The position numbers and the translations under genes were made by a program. The notes beneath the pieces are model-generated. The model had not been told where the DNA came from. It worked only from the letters and a program-made list of their open reading frames with translations, and searched no databases. From Sclerotinia nivalis (Eukaryota; Ascomycota; Leotiomycetes; Helotiales; Sclerotiniaceae), in contig JAPEIS010000011.1 of assembly GCA_029531795.1 (NCBI GenBank), forward strand, positions 310,001-374,000: a DNA stretch of 64,000 nucleotides. Direction: 5' to 3'. Shown one piece after another: positions 21,101 through 33,559 of the stretch. Positions within the stretch are counted from its first letter, which is position 1. Every line of letters starts with the position of its first letter.

Positions 21101-24100
21101 TTTTAGATTATCTTTTAAACTATTAATCATTTTACAAATTAATGTAGCTAAAAACACTACTTTATATAAATTAGTATTTTCCTTAGTTAATAATTTTTGT
21201 ATTAATATAATTCTGATTCAAGAATTTTATATATTCTCGAATATCTTATATCGAATTATTAAATCCTATTCTGTTTATAAAACTTTTATATCATTTGATA
21301 ATTAAGAAATCCAATTTCGTATAATATTTTATACCTGTAAAGGTGCAAGCATTCGAACTACTTAGTTCCGATTTGTATCTTTTCGGGATTTATTATTTTT
21401 ACAAATTCAATCTTTAACTAATTCTATTCTTACAATTATTAATATTTATAATACTTCTAAAAATTGTACAAATAAGAATTAAGTAGTATAAACTTTTTTT
21501 GATTTATTTTCGAATATTTTAAATTCTATACTTTTTGTAAGGGATCTAAACTTCTATTATTCGAAATGAAATCTCTTTTGCTTTTCATATTCAAGTTCTA
21601 TAGAATCTTTTATAATCTAATTAGATACAAATTCTTTCAACTTTCTTTTTATAATCAGTGAATCTATCTACAATTTGGATAACATTTTCGATCTAACTTT
21701 CCTTTTAGGATTATATACAGCTAATATAGCTTTTGTACTACATTTGGATACAATTTTTGATCATCGATTTTTATTGACAACTTTGAATTGGAATACAAGG
21801 TTTCAGGATCCGATCCAAAGACTCCGAATCAATATATTAGACAAAAAACTCTTCTTTATTTTATTAACAAAGAATTTATTGAATCTAGATCTATTAGCTT
21901 TGAATACGATTACAAATCTTGATAAATTAGTTTTAGATATCATTCAAGTTCTACAATCAATATATATAGAATCAGCTTAAAAATCATTCGGCTGAAATAT
22001 AGATCAATTATAATGGAACGAGATTTGTTGGATAACTGTTCAAGAAAACCAAACGAATAATTCTTCAGAATTAAAACAAAATCTTTGAAAGGTTATCAAA
22101 AAAGCGAAAAAGGAATTCTGACTTTCTAAGTTTGATTTAGTTAAGGAAATAAAAGATATCTTTAAAATGATAAAATGGTATTAATCAATTGGAATATATC
22201 GAACTTTTTTTTTAATAGATCCTTTAAATCATTCTTTTGTTATAACAATTTAAATTAAAAGAGATTTATTCATCAATAATCTATTGATCAATATAACTGA
22301 AGTTAATGATATTCCATTTGATTTGTTTTCAATTTTTATTCGTTTAATTGCCTTTTTTGTTATTACAATTCAGGATATTCAAATTGTTATTCTTTATACG
22401 GGTAATATAGTTCTAGGAATAGACGAGATCCCTATTAAGATCCTACAGTTAGTATGGCTATTGATCGAATTATATATTTTATAACTTTTTCAAAAATGCT
22501 TTGAAATAGGTCATTATTTTAAATATTTCCGATCAGCGATTGTAGTTATCGTTCCGAAACCGAACAAATCAGATTGTATAAATTCTAGATCTTATAGATT
22601 AATAGTTTTGTTCTTAGTATTAAGAAAAGGTTTCGAATGTTTGATTGCAAAGAAAATATCCTGAATTGTTATAATCCTCAAAGTATTAATCAAGCAATAG
22701 TTCAGAGTGTTTCCCTTATGTTTATCAATCGATTTCATAATTTGTCTTATATATAATTTGGAAATAACTTTGAATTTAGATTCTAAAGTTATTTTATTAA
22801 TTATGGATATCAAAGATACTTTTGATGTTGTTTTCCCAAAACATTTGGTCCGTCTATTCAGGGAATAAGGATAACCTGATAATCTAATTCGATGGATATA
22901 ATCGTTCTCTATAAATCGAACAATTTGTATTCAATTTGATAATGAAACAGGGCTCAATATTAATATTGGATATAATTTATTATAAAACTCTTCAATTTCG
23001 TTTATTCTTTTTATACTTTATATAGCTTTTTTGTTTTGGTTAGACAATCCTATTCGAAAATTTGAATATATAGATGATATTATACTAATAGCTTTTTCTT
23101 CAAACTTATAATCTAATTGTAATCAATTATAATCCGAAATGCTGAAGGCTTTGGATTGGAGCAAATCTGAAGAGATCATTTTCGATTCTATAAAGTCCGA
23201 ATTGATTTATTTCTTTAGAGGTTCCAGGAAAGGTATCGAAAGTTTTATTATTTATATAGAAAATCTTTCAATAATAAAGAAATCAGGCTTATTAAGATGA
23301 TTAGGGGTTTATTTCGATAGGGAACTGAATTTCAAATTTTATATCCAGATCCTTTCAATTAAGGTTTTTACAATTGTGAATATATTGTATTTGCTTGAAA
23401 GGACAACCCAAGGCATCCCATCAATTTTGTTTTAAAAAGCAATTACAATCTGTATTCTAAAGAAATACTACTTTGCAACCGAAACCTGGTGATCTGGCCG
23501 AACTAGAAAACGAAGTTTAAACTTTACAATTTTAAATCAAGTGGATAGATATTTAAAGCTTTTGAATAAAATTATATTAACTAATGTTCGAGTAATCCTT
23601 TTTGTATTTTGTACAACTAATACTGTTGTTTTATATAAAGAATCAAATCTAATGTTTTTTGAGATTAAACTAAATTTGATATTCCAAAATTTCGCTACCC
23701 AAATGGTTCGGTTAGATTCTAAATATCCTTTTCGAATTCGAACCAAAAATATCCTAATTAAAGTTAAGGCTAGAATTGTTGAATTAAGGTTTTCAAGAAT
23801 TATTCTAGTTTTTTCAAAAGTTGAATATATTAATTCAATTGTTTTTCCTTTTTGGAGGAACAAAGAATTGTGTATTATTATAAAAACCCAGATCGATGGC
23901 CTTTTCGGTTATTCGAAGGAATGAGTAACTAAAGATTTCGAAAGATTTATATTTACGATTTCAAAAAGTGATTTACAAGTCTTCTCCGATAGTTCGAAAA
24001 GCGAAGCTCTGGATAGTATTATAGGAGATGGATCAATGATTTATTAATACAATCTGTAAATAGATCGATAAGCTTTTTTACTAGGTTGTAATACTGAAAT

Positions 24101-24885
24101 CTTCGATGCCAAAGCAATTGTAGTTTTGAAAGATGCTTAAGTAGTAATACAACTACCTTTAGCTAGGTTTGTTATAAACCTTTAGATTTTCTTGAATAAT
24201 CTAAAAGTTGCTATACGATTAGGCTCTTATTCCATTGGATTCTTTCAATTTATATTTGAAGAATTCTGCGAACTAATTACAACTTGACCTTTCAGGCCCC
24301 ATTTGCCATATACTCGTTCTGATTCAATTTGAATTCGATAGATTCCTGGGTATTTAAATATCTCCGGAAACAAAGTAACAAATAAAACAACTAAAAAGAA
24401 AATAGTATTTCTATTTCTATCTAATCCTATTTGTATTTTCATCTTCTTGAAAAGAATCACTAAAACGAATACCAAATCAACAAGAACTAAATTATGGATA
24501 ACTACAATACTACAAAACTACAATAATCTTTTTATAATTTATAACAATAAATCGATTATATTTTCTTTTGATTAAACAATACTAGAATATATTCTAGTAA
24601 CCAAATTTCAATATAACGATTTTACAGTATATTACAATCGCTTCAATCACGAAGATACTTATATATTATACTTATATAAGAAAAGAAAATCTCTTTTTTA
24701 TTTTTACTTTTGTAAAATTGAAAATGTTCAAAAAACCCTTTCAAAGTTACTATTATCTGAAGCCATCCCTTATCTTTTGGGAAGTATAGAAGGAATAGCG
24801 AAACTAACAATTTGGCTTAAATCTATAAAATTTTATCAGAATATATATCCTCGATTCCCTATACAATTTATTAATTGAAAGATTA
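21100..24885 (+). pseudogene. LINE A ORF2 remnant: EN, RT, RNase H
   Basis: The best-preserved endonuclease part is 21675-21980 (FDLTFLLGLYTANIAF, DHRFLLTTLNWNTRFQDP). Reverse transcriptase pieces follow from 22284 (VLGIDEIPIKILQLVW) to the active-site box YIDD near 23070. The RNase H start lies near 23980 (VFSDSSKSEALD) and the C-terminus near 24700-24880 (HFYFCKIENVQK). Dozens of stops, mostly TAA and TAG where copy C has Gln or Trp. Confidence 0.87.
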
Positions 24886-25256
24886 CTTTGATTTTTATTT
24901 TTATTTTTATTTTATATTATTTTTGGATTTTCTTTGTATAAGGCATTGGGTTTTGGTTCGGAAAGATTGAATTTGTATAAACTTTAAAAAAAAAAAAAAA
25001 AATCTTTATATTAACAAAATCATATTAAAAAAGCTTGATTGCGATAACGAAGAAGAGGAGATCAAGAATCGAAGGATCTAACTGTATTGTGGAGGACAGT
25101 TGAAATATCTACCTAAGGGATTAACTCAATACGCAACAGCAATTATATAAACCCTGCTGAAGTATTTAGCATATATAATACTAGTAAATTTAGATTAGCT
25201 AATTAGAAACCTAAGGGCCTTCCTCCCCTGGTGTCCTTTGTCCCAATTGGGAATTT

Positions 25257-25282
25257 GAGGCCTGTGCTTCGCACAGAGCCTC
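25257..25282 (+). other. 3'-terminal stem-loop of LINE A
   Basis: GAGGCCTGTGC, loop TTC, GCACAG-A-GCCTC: an 11-bp stem with one bulged A. Present without change in copies A and C, and with one change in B, although the rest of the elements is strongly mutated. Stem-loops at this place are the recognition site of the reverse transcriptase in several LINE clades; that role is inferred here. Confidence 0.8.
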
Positions 25283-25311
25283 GGACGAAAAATATCACAC
25301 ATACACACACA

Positions 25312-25326
25312 CCCCACCCCCACCCG
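25312..25326. repeat. right target-site duplication of LINE A
   Basis: CCCCACCCCCACCCG, pairs with 19545-19559. Confidence 0.88.
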
Positions 25327-25382
25327 CAGTTAGTTTTGTAATCCTGCATTCAGAATAAACGCACAGAGTCAATTTGGGTCTA

Positions 25383-25640
25383 TGTAGGTTGGAAGGGTAA
25401 GTAATGTAAGACACGCTAAAGCCCCACACATCCTTGTAGAACTTAAACAAAAGGTTTTTATTGGCCTTTTTACTTTATTTTGATATTGCTTTAATAAAGA
25501 TAATACAATTCAGAAACTCGAAGTACTTTATAGAAAAACTATGAGAATCACCATAATTAAAAACTAACAGGACAATAATTTATATCTTCAAATTCATCAA
25601 AATGGAAATGCAAATATTATTAAAGGAATCTTCCTTATTA
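25383..25640 (+). mobile_element. partial element related to the MITE (left end only)
   Basis: A TA at 25381-25382 is followed by a 31-bp end with GGGTAAGTAATGTAAGACA, which matches the MITE arm at 17075 over most of its length. The word TTTTGATATTG, found inside the MITE, recurs further in. No matching right end was found; it merges into the 3' side of gypsy element X. The right edge is approximate. Confidence 0.65.
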
Positions 25641-25939
25641 ACCCCTTCACCTTCATCTCCTCCTTTGCCCTATCACGGAGGCAGCAGATAGAATAACAGG
25701 TATCATTTTTATTAATAAGATGTAGCTCGAAAAGCTATATTTCTACAAAAGGAATATTTCCTTAAATATATTTATATATAGTATTAACCCTGATTAGGAT
25801 TAGTTTACACTTATCCGAAGATCGATTTTTATAAATTAGAACCCGAACAATCTCTATATATCTTATATAAAGATCCTATAATAATATTTTCCTTTTTAGA
25901 ATCGAGCTCTATTGAAACGATTAAAGGGACTAGATTTAT

Positions 25940-28740
25940 TTGAATAACAATGATGATAATTACAAATCAATTCTTGAATATTCTCCAAATACTTTGCAAG
26001 TTTTTCGGTAGGTATATTATAATTTATCTATTGGATAATATATTTTAGGTAAAGGCTATTACGATTTCGATGTTTTTATTAGGAATCCAGGATTTCTTCT
26101 ATATCGAATTGTTCAATGTTTTCAACTTCGATAGAAAGAGGGGGCAGATTGTATTGATCAGGGATAGTATCATTATTGATAGGATACAATAGATTAATAT
26201 GAAAGATCAAATGATTTTTTATAGAAACTGAGAGTTTCAATTCATAAGTGTATAAGTTTATAGTTTTCAGGATTTGGAAGGAATCTAAGTTCTTCTAGTT
26301 TAGCTTCTTTTGGAAATGAAGAATTCGGATATTTTTAATATTAAACTAAATTAGATCTTCAAATTGATATCGATAAATAAATAAACAATAGGAATCGGTA
26401 TTCTTCGAATAACAGGTTTGATTAATAATTAATTCAGTTTTTAAGTTATCGATAATCGACTTTATCTTTTTGACGAATTCTTTAGTATTCAGGATTTTAA
26501 GGTGATCAGAAAATACAACAAATTCGAAACCCATTCGGGGATGGAAATTGTAATTAATAAAGAACAACGATAAACAGAAGCTTTCAGATTAGACAAAGTT
26601 AATCGAGAATTCGATGATCAATAATTATTCAGATCAATTGTTTTATAGGTAGGATATATATAAACAAAGGTATTATTTGAGTATTGTATTTGCTTTTTCT
26701 ATTTGTTTATTGATTTTAGAATGATAAGTTATTGATAGTTTCGAAATAGTATTTAATCGTTTATAAATATATTTTCAGAAGTTAGAGATAAATTGAGCTT
26801 TATGATTGGATATAATTATTTGCAATAGATTGTAAAGCTTTTATATATACTTTGGAAATAAATAAAAGACTTTTTCGGAATTATAGATTCTTTAGTAAAG
26901 CAGGAAATGCTTTATTTTAGTTAATCGATCGATTATAATAAATATCATATCGTATTTAGAGCTTTTCGGAAAATGGGTAATGAAATCGATTGAGATATCT
27001 TTTTAGGTTTGTTATAAAATTGGAAGAGAATATAAGATTTCTTTTTGTTTTTTATAATTCGGAATGGTTTGATAGCAATTATAACAATTGTATATCCAAC
27101 GAAAAATATAGTTATAATATCCAGATTAATAATAGTTTCGGGAAAGCAATTTGAAAATATGAGTATAGTATAGATATCCAATAATAAAGGAATTATAGAT
27201 TATTCAAAGAAGTTTTGTTTTCAAAGAATTGTAATTCGGAATATAAAGCTTTTTATGATAATATAATAAATCATTATTTATAGTATATTTAGATAATATA
27301 ATATATAAATATCTAATAATATTCTTTTTTAAAACTTCTAGAATTGATAACGAAAATAAATCGGATAAATAAATTTCAGCAAATAAGAATTTCAGTTTTT
27401 CAAGGGGTTTCAATTATATAAATTCAAACAATTGGATAAGAATTGAATTATCAGATATTATAAATGATTCGGATTTATAGACAAATAATTCGGATTTGCG
27501 AACAGATGATTCGGGATTACAAATAAATAATGGAATATCGATACAGGTTTGGTTATAAATTGTAATTGCAAAACGAACTTTCTTTTTCGGATTAACAATA
27601 GGAAATAGATCTATATTTAGATTTTCGATTTTCAGAATAGTTTGATTTTGATAAAGAAAATGTTCATTTTTCTTTTTGAATAAATCCTTTGATTTCCTAA
27701 TCAGAATATTGGATTTCGCTTTTTGCTTTCTAAAACGATATATAATCTTAAAATTGAAATAGGATAGAAATTTAGATTAACGGATTTACGATGATTCAAT
27801 AGTTTCGTTGTTATAAAGTACTTTAGATTCTTATAGTTTGTAATAATCTTGATTGAAGAAAAGATGCTTTTTAATTCGGATCGTCATTTTTCGAAATAAT
27901 GAATAATTGTTAGTAATTCTTTATTATAAATCTTGTAATTATATTCTGCAACAGAATGCTTTTTTGAGAAATATATAATAGATTTCAGAATCCTATTGTT
28001 ATTGTATTGAGAAAGGATCCTAACAGATATATAATCCAATATATCCGTTTCTAGAATCATATCCTTCTTTTAATCGAAAAAGGCTAATACAAATATTACT
28101 ATAAATACAGCTTTCAGATTCGAGAATGATTTCTTATAAATAGGATTCTATTGAAAAACTATATCTTTCTTAATCAAATTTACTATCGGGTAAATGATCG
28201 AAAAGAAGTTATAAATAAAGTATCGATAGAAATTGCTGAATTTTATAAATATCTATATATCTATCAGATTCTTCAGCGTTTTTCAATCGATTATCGTTTT
28301 AATCTTGATTAAATCCATTCGGATTCTCTTTCGGCTTATAATTAGACCCAGAAATTTCGTTTCAGATTTCAGGAATTCGTATTTCAATAAATTAATATAC
28401 AATCCGGCTTTCTGTAAAACATCTAATACCTTTTGTATATACTTTATATATTCGAAACGGGTTTTACTATAGATCAGAATATCATTCAAATAAACGATAC
28501 AGAATATATTCAAATATTCTTTCAAAGTATTATTGATAAATTATTGAAACATTATTGAAGCTTCGATTAATCCAAATAGTATGATCAAGGTTTCGAATAG
28601 ATCGAATTGGGTACAGAATATAATCAGGTATTCTTGTCCTTCCTTGATTCGGATATTATTGAAAACCGAGATGATATCTATTTTCGTAAAATATTTTATC
28701 CCTTTCAGATTATTCAAGGATTTCTTAATCAAGAGTAATA
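25940..28740 (-). pseudogene. element X pol: RT, RNase H, integrase, chromodomain
   Basis: RT pieces lie at 28541-28732 ([20 protein letters not shown]) and 28283-28525, where YLNDILIYSKT replaces the usual YLDDILIYSKT. RNase H ([26 protein letters not shown]) is near 27850-28110. The integrase zinc region is at 27204-27413 (LLYYHKKLYIPNYNSL). The chromodomain end (LYPINNDTIPDQYNLPPL, FDIEEILDS) is near 26060-26210. Each fragment is in a different frame or broken by stops. The DD box has decayed to ND, so it is inactive. Confidence 0.85.
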
Positions 28741-29147
28741 AATATCAATCTTTCATAAACAGATTATTCAATATACAATAGTTTATATAGAATCGAAAAT
28801 TATTATCAGATTTCTTAACAAACAGAATAGACGAAACAAAAACAAAGGAATTCAATTGGATGAATTCTTTTGTTAAATTTTCTTTTAATCATTTTTGTAA
28901 AGCTTTCAATTCGTTCTGAGATATCGAATACAAAACTCCAAATAGTAACTTAACCCTATTTTATAATCGGATATTATAATCGTATAAACAATACAAAGGT
29001 AATTTGTTAGTATTATATAGAGAAAATATATCGATCCATAAACGGAATTCAATAAAAAGATTTTCGGAAATAGAATTTTCTTTTTCTTTCAAGATTCGAT
29101 CTATCAAATTGATATTAGCTTGAAATATCTTATAGTTTCGATGGATA

Positions 29148-29935
29148 TAAGTCCCTTACCCCACATTCCGGCCATTATTTACACCAAAAATCACGAAAAT
29201 TAGCATTTTTAACTTTTTTATTTATGAATATAATTTTTTGAAATTTTGAATATAGATTTATTATATATATATAAATAAATTCTGAAAATTTCGGATTTTT
29301 TGCAATTTTTTCTATTCAGATATTGAAGATTAAACTTTTGAATTTTCAATTTGTATATAAATTGTATACAAAATTCAACATTGTGAAAAATAATAATAGT
29401 TTTTTAACAAAAATCGTTAAAAATAAAATATAAATTTTATTTAATCTATTTAATTATATTATATTCGAAAATATAATAATATTATATATTATAATTTGTA
29501 GTTAATGAATTATTTACTATTATATAGTTTCTTATATAAATATTTTGTTAGTAAAATATTAAATTTCAAATAATTCATTAATTACAAATTATAGTATCTA
29601 ATATTCATACATTTTTAAATATACTATAATTCAATAATATAAATAAAATTTATATTTTATTTTTAATGATTTTTATTGAAATATTATTAATATTTTTCAA
29701 AATGTTGAATTTTGTATATGATTTGTATACAAATTCAAAATTTGAAAATTAAATCTTAAATATCTGAATAGAAAAAATTGCGAAAAATCCGAAATTTTTA
29801 AAATTTATTTATATATATATAATAAATCTATATTCAAAATTTCAAAAAATTATATTCATAAAAAAAAAAGTTAAAAATGCTGATTTTCGTGATTTTTGGT
29901 GTAAATAATGGCCGGAATGTGGGGTAAGGGACTTA
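29148..29935. mobile_element. 788-bp foldback element, nearly palindromic
   Basis: The left end starts TAAGTCCCTTACCCCACATT and the right end is its reverse complement. The inverted match continues far inward (for example GGTGTAAATAATGG, the AGTTAAAAATGC region, TTGTATACAAA words, and the pair around 29498 and 29575), so the two arms cover almost the whole element. A TA or ATAT duplication flanks it. There is no coding frame. It interrupts element X between RT and the pol N-terminus. Confidence 0.88.
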
Positions 29936-30702
29936 TATCGAATAAATTTGGATTGAAATATTTATTATATCTCTTTTCTTTAGCATTTCAGGATAGAATA
30001 ATAAATAAACAGAACGAACTTTGATAGAGATATCGGATAGGGCTCGAATATTCGACGATTGTATAAATGTATTATAGAACTTTCGGTAGAATTCGTTATC
30101 GAAGCGAAAGGTATTGGATATGAATCCGATATAAGGATTGTATTTCTTCAGCTAAATCAATCTTAGAATAATCGGATAATGAATTAATTCAATGATATAG
30201 ATTTTTGATCTTTTCTTATAATAATCGTTGATTTGTAGATTGGTTAGAATATAACGATCCATTTGGTTTTCAGATAGTATTTTTCTGTTGAATCTAATGA
30301 TTTCGAACGAGATAAATAATTTGTATATTGAAAGTTTAATAATTTCAATCTAATTTCGATTTGTAAAAGTATATTCTTTGTATTCGTTATCTATTATAGT
30401 ATAAATAGAATAAAATCGATCAAACATTGATAGAACAATAACAAATAATATCATCAGATTTGTTCGATTATTTGTTTTTTCAGCGAAAGATAAATCTCGA
30501 ATTGCAATAGCGAATAGCTGTAATATATATAGGGCTTTCATTTGATAACAACTTATATTAAATAGATTCTGTTTCCTAAACTTGGAAAACCGAAAAAGAA
30601 CAGATTGTATAATAATATAACGTATAATTGAATCTAAACGGAGAATGGAATAAAGAACAATAGAATAGGATTGATAAGATTAGCTTTAGTTTATATAAAA
30701 CG
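29936..30702 (-). pseudogene. element X pol, N-terminal part
   Basis: The minus-strand frame at 30350-30541 (MKALYILQLFAIAIRDLSFA...) and weaker pieces towards 29936 continue the pol reading frame interrupted by the foldback element. Its place between gag and RT fits the protease and linker region; no protease motif could be read. Confidence 0.55.
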
Positions 30703-30719
30703 ATTATCTGAAAACGAAT
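30703..30719. repeat. left target-site duplication of LINE F
   Basis: ATTATCTGAAAACGAAT, repeated exactly at 32483-32499. Confidence 0.9.
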
Positions 30720-32482
30720 GTATGGTACGCCGGTCGATTCCGACCAAGTCGCTCTGGAGGGGCCCTTCGCGGAACAATGGTTTCGATTCGATTGGGTAGA
30801 TACATTTCGAAGATCGACAAAGTAATCAATCAAATTGCAAAAAGGATTCTATCGGTTTGAAGGATTACTCCAATGATCAATTTGTTCCGAAACTCGAACC
30901 TGCCATCGGGATCGGTAACCCTACAACAAATACGAATCAGATCCGCAATGAAACTTCGGATGATTGATCTTGATCATTCTATCACTTATAGATTAGGAAT
31001 TTTCAATTATTAATAATACAAAGATACAAAGCTTTTTAGACTTCGGGACTTTATATTAGAAGCCCTTCGATCGATTCTAGTTCTTTTATATTACTCAACG
31101 GGAAGTTATACAGATTCTATTAATAAAACCTCAAAAGATCAAACAGTTAAAGAATTCAATAAATAATAGAATTGGCTTTTTATAAAAGATATCCTCATCT
31201 TTTTTAACAAAACTGAACAACATCATCAAAGCACTAAGAAAATAGGATTCGATTATACTATCTACAAAAATAAAATCCAAAATAATATACAGAAATGATA
31301 CAATAAACCCTTTATTGTATATATTCGATATCAAAACGATCGAAACTCTGAAAGGAATACAAATTGTAATTAAACTTATCAGAACTTTAGAGATAAGGAT
31401 TTGGTTTTATATAAACAGTATCTTTATTATTTGGTATTTACAAAACAATATCTCCGATTCATTATAATAGATTTTCCTATAATGTTATAAACTTATTGAT
31501 CAATATAATATTAGTATCAAATAGGCCTTCAGTTATATCAGGATTATTAGAAACGAAGTAATAGACAAATTAACAGATACAGAAATGAAAAACAATCAAA
31601 TTGATCTAGGGCCTACAATTCTTTTTATTATTAACGAAATCCGATCGATAGCGAAAACACTATCGAAACTCGAAAAGAATATCTGATAAAAACGGAACTC
31701 GATTATTCTTATAAGTATATATAGAAGATAGAGCTTCAATTACTTTATAACAAATCTATCTGAATTTGATCTTTCAAAAAAAATCTTATACAAATTATTA
31801 TCTATTAGAATCAGCTATAAAGATTTTATATAATATTATCGATATTTCAAATATACCAATATAAAACTTAATTGTATATATAAATATTACAAAATTTCAA
31901 AGCATTTGATCTTTTGCAAGAAAAACATTCAATTTTTCATTAAATAACTATTTCATCTTTTTTCATTATTCAAATCGACAAAAAAGAATTTCGAATATTT
32001 AAATTATCTTTTAATTCAATTATAAATCTTCAAAGATTTCTTTTTGAAAACTTAAGAAGAAATATAATAACATTCAAATCTCCTTTTTATATTTTAAAAC
32101 GATTTTAAAAACCTTATATCTAATTATTTTGAAGGGTTATATACTAATATTCTAAAGTGAATTACCTATAATTAAATAGAATCGAATACACTAAAGAATA
32201 TCTACTCAATCGGAAATACCTTTCTTACTTCGAAGCTAAGCCCAATCTATAAACCAATCTAACCAACAAAGAAGATTTATTAGATGAATATCAATAAACA
32301 GCATCTGCAATCTTTATAATAGAATAACTCCTTTAGATTTATAAAAAAAAAAGGAAAATATAAACAAACTAGATCTTTATATATAAACACTCTAAGGACT
32401 ATCCATCCCTATACTTTTCGGGAGGTCTGAGACCCTATACAGATCCCCACAGACGTTAAATACTATCATTATCATTATCATC
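30720..32482 (+). mobile_element. 5'-truncated LINE copy F inside gypsy X
   Basis: A 1,763-bp plus-strand insertion bounded by a 17-bp perfect direct repeat that lies in the end of X's gag. The translation shows the post-RT region (ITPMINLFRNSNLPSGSVTL, IRSAMKLRMIDLDHSI), then an RNase H start (ILIFFNKTEQHHQ), then a decayed C-terminus. The 3' end has GAGACCCTA...CAGACGTTAAA and a short ATC/ATT tail. The left 250 bp has higher GC than its surroundings. Confidence 0.88.
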
Positions 32483-33078
32483 ATTATCTGAAAACGAATA
32501 ATCTTTTATATAATAATCAATAGATCTATAACGAAAGCATTTCTTTTGTTTATATCTATTAGTATATCTTTGGGAATTGAAATCTATTGGATTTTCAATA
32601 AATATAATTGTAATAGGAACAATAGATCGGATAATAATATTCGGGAATGGAATAAAGATATAATTAACAGGATTCAGATTTTGAGTAATAGTACAAAATG
32701 ACGGGATAATTAGACTACGATTGAAACTAATCAGTTCTATTAGATACAGATAGCGATTCTTTAATATTTATACGAAAGTGGCGAATATATTAATGTTATT
32801 TGTAGAAAGCTTAATAATAACAATCTGATTCTTCAATTTATTTGATAAAGTTTGTTTTAATAGAATAACCAAGGTATTATTATTATCGGCTATTTCAATT
32901 TCCAATATTAATCTTTGAAATTCAATATAGAAGATATAGAACAATTGATTCTTCTATTTTAAATTGATCAAAAGTTTTCGGGCTTTGATTTATTTGTTTT
33001 GATTTATATAAGCTTTTTTCAGTATTTACAATAGATCTTTATAATCGGTAAGTTTAACAAATTGTTCTTTGATATTAT
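32483..33078 (-). pseudogene. element X gag remnant with CCHC knuckle
   Basis: The minus-strand translation from 33070 leftwards gives a retrotransposon gag (LTDYKDLL, FYIEFQRLILEIEIADNNN) and ends in a decayed CCHC knuckle: KCFRYRSIDYYIKDYSFSD, where two cysteines are now Tyr and the His is now Tyr. Stops are frequent. It is cut on the right by element Y and on the left by LINE F. Confidence 0.75.
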
Positions 33079-33241
33079 TATCACGGTGAGGGAAAAGGTG
33101 AATGTAGGGTTGATCTATAGTTGTACTACGAGGAGAGGAAGAAGGTCAAGGAGGTGATCTGACTATATAGAAGTGAATATATACATGTATGCCTAAGGCA
33201 CACATGATTACGTACAGGTGAAGGGAGATAAACCCATAATA
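33079..33241 (-). repeat. element Y 3' LTR
   Basis: 163 bp, same length and mostly the same sequence as 58256-58418, including CTAAGGCACACATGAT. The ends, normally TG...CA, are partly changed by C-to-T decay. The polypurine tract lies just right of it. Confidence 0.88.
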
Positions 33242-33559
33242 GTATCCCCTCCTTAAGAAATCCATTTGACCCCAAATAAACGTTAAAAAATAAAGAAAAA
33301 TAAAGAAAAAATATAGATCCCTTCCCTCAATTAGATTCTTAAACAAAAACGTATAGTATCCCCAAATAACGTTATATCTTTCAATATACAATAATCCAAA
33401 CGCTATAGCTCTAACTGTAATGATATGTAATATACTTTTAGATGAAACGAACAGTCTTAGTATGAATGGATCTTTGTAAAATAGATATAGCAATCGCACT
33501 ATATAACTCCAATTGCAAATTCTGTGGTTCCGGTTTCAATATAACAGCATTGAAGTACT

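Larger units (their letters stand above)
19560..25311 (+). mobile_element. Tad-like LINE copy A, near full length, RIP-damaged
   Basis: A 5.75-kb insertion bounded by a 15-bp C-rich direct repeat. Same family as copies B and C: ORF1, then ORF2 with endonuclease, reverse transcriptase and RNase H, then a 3' end with an ATTTTT microsatellite, an A-run, a conserved GC-rich segment with a hairpin, and a CA-rich tail. The first 30-odd bases (19560 to about 19594) do not match B or C; homology starts at GTTTCCGCC. Stop codons are scattered throughout, consistent with heavy RIP. Confidence 0.93.
25640..33078 (-). mobile_element. Ty3/gypsy element X (chromodomain type), RIP-damaged, 5' end not seen
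   Basis: Order on the minus strand from right to left: gag with CCHC knuckle (about 32.5-33.07 kb), LINE F insertion, pol N-terminal part (29.94-30.70 kb), foldback insertion, RT (28.3-28.7 kb), RNase H (27.85-28.1 kb), integrase (26.4-27.4 kb) and chromodomain (about 26.0-26.2 kb). A purine-rich stretch (minus strand) near 25640-25680 may be the polypurine tract. No LTR could be paired. It stops at the LTR of element Y; its 5' continuation right of 58418 is not established. Confidence 0.8.

Noticed and set aside
23537..23924. Long opposed frames on both strands (108 and 127 codons)
   Set aside because: The plus-strand one is LINE A ORF2; the minus-strand one is its antisense shadow.
30720..30800. 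GC-rich patch with GGTCGATTCCGACC that resembles a tRNA T-arm
   Set aside because: No anticodon arm or acceptor stem could be folded; it is the 5' end of truncated LINE F.
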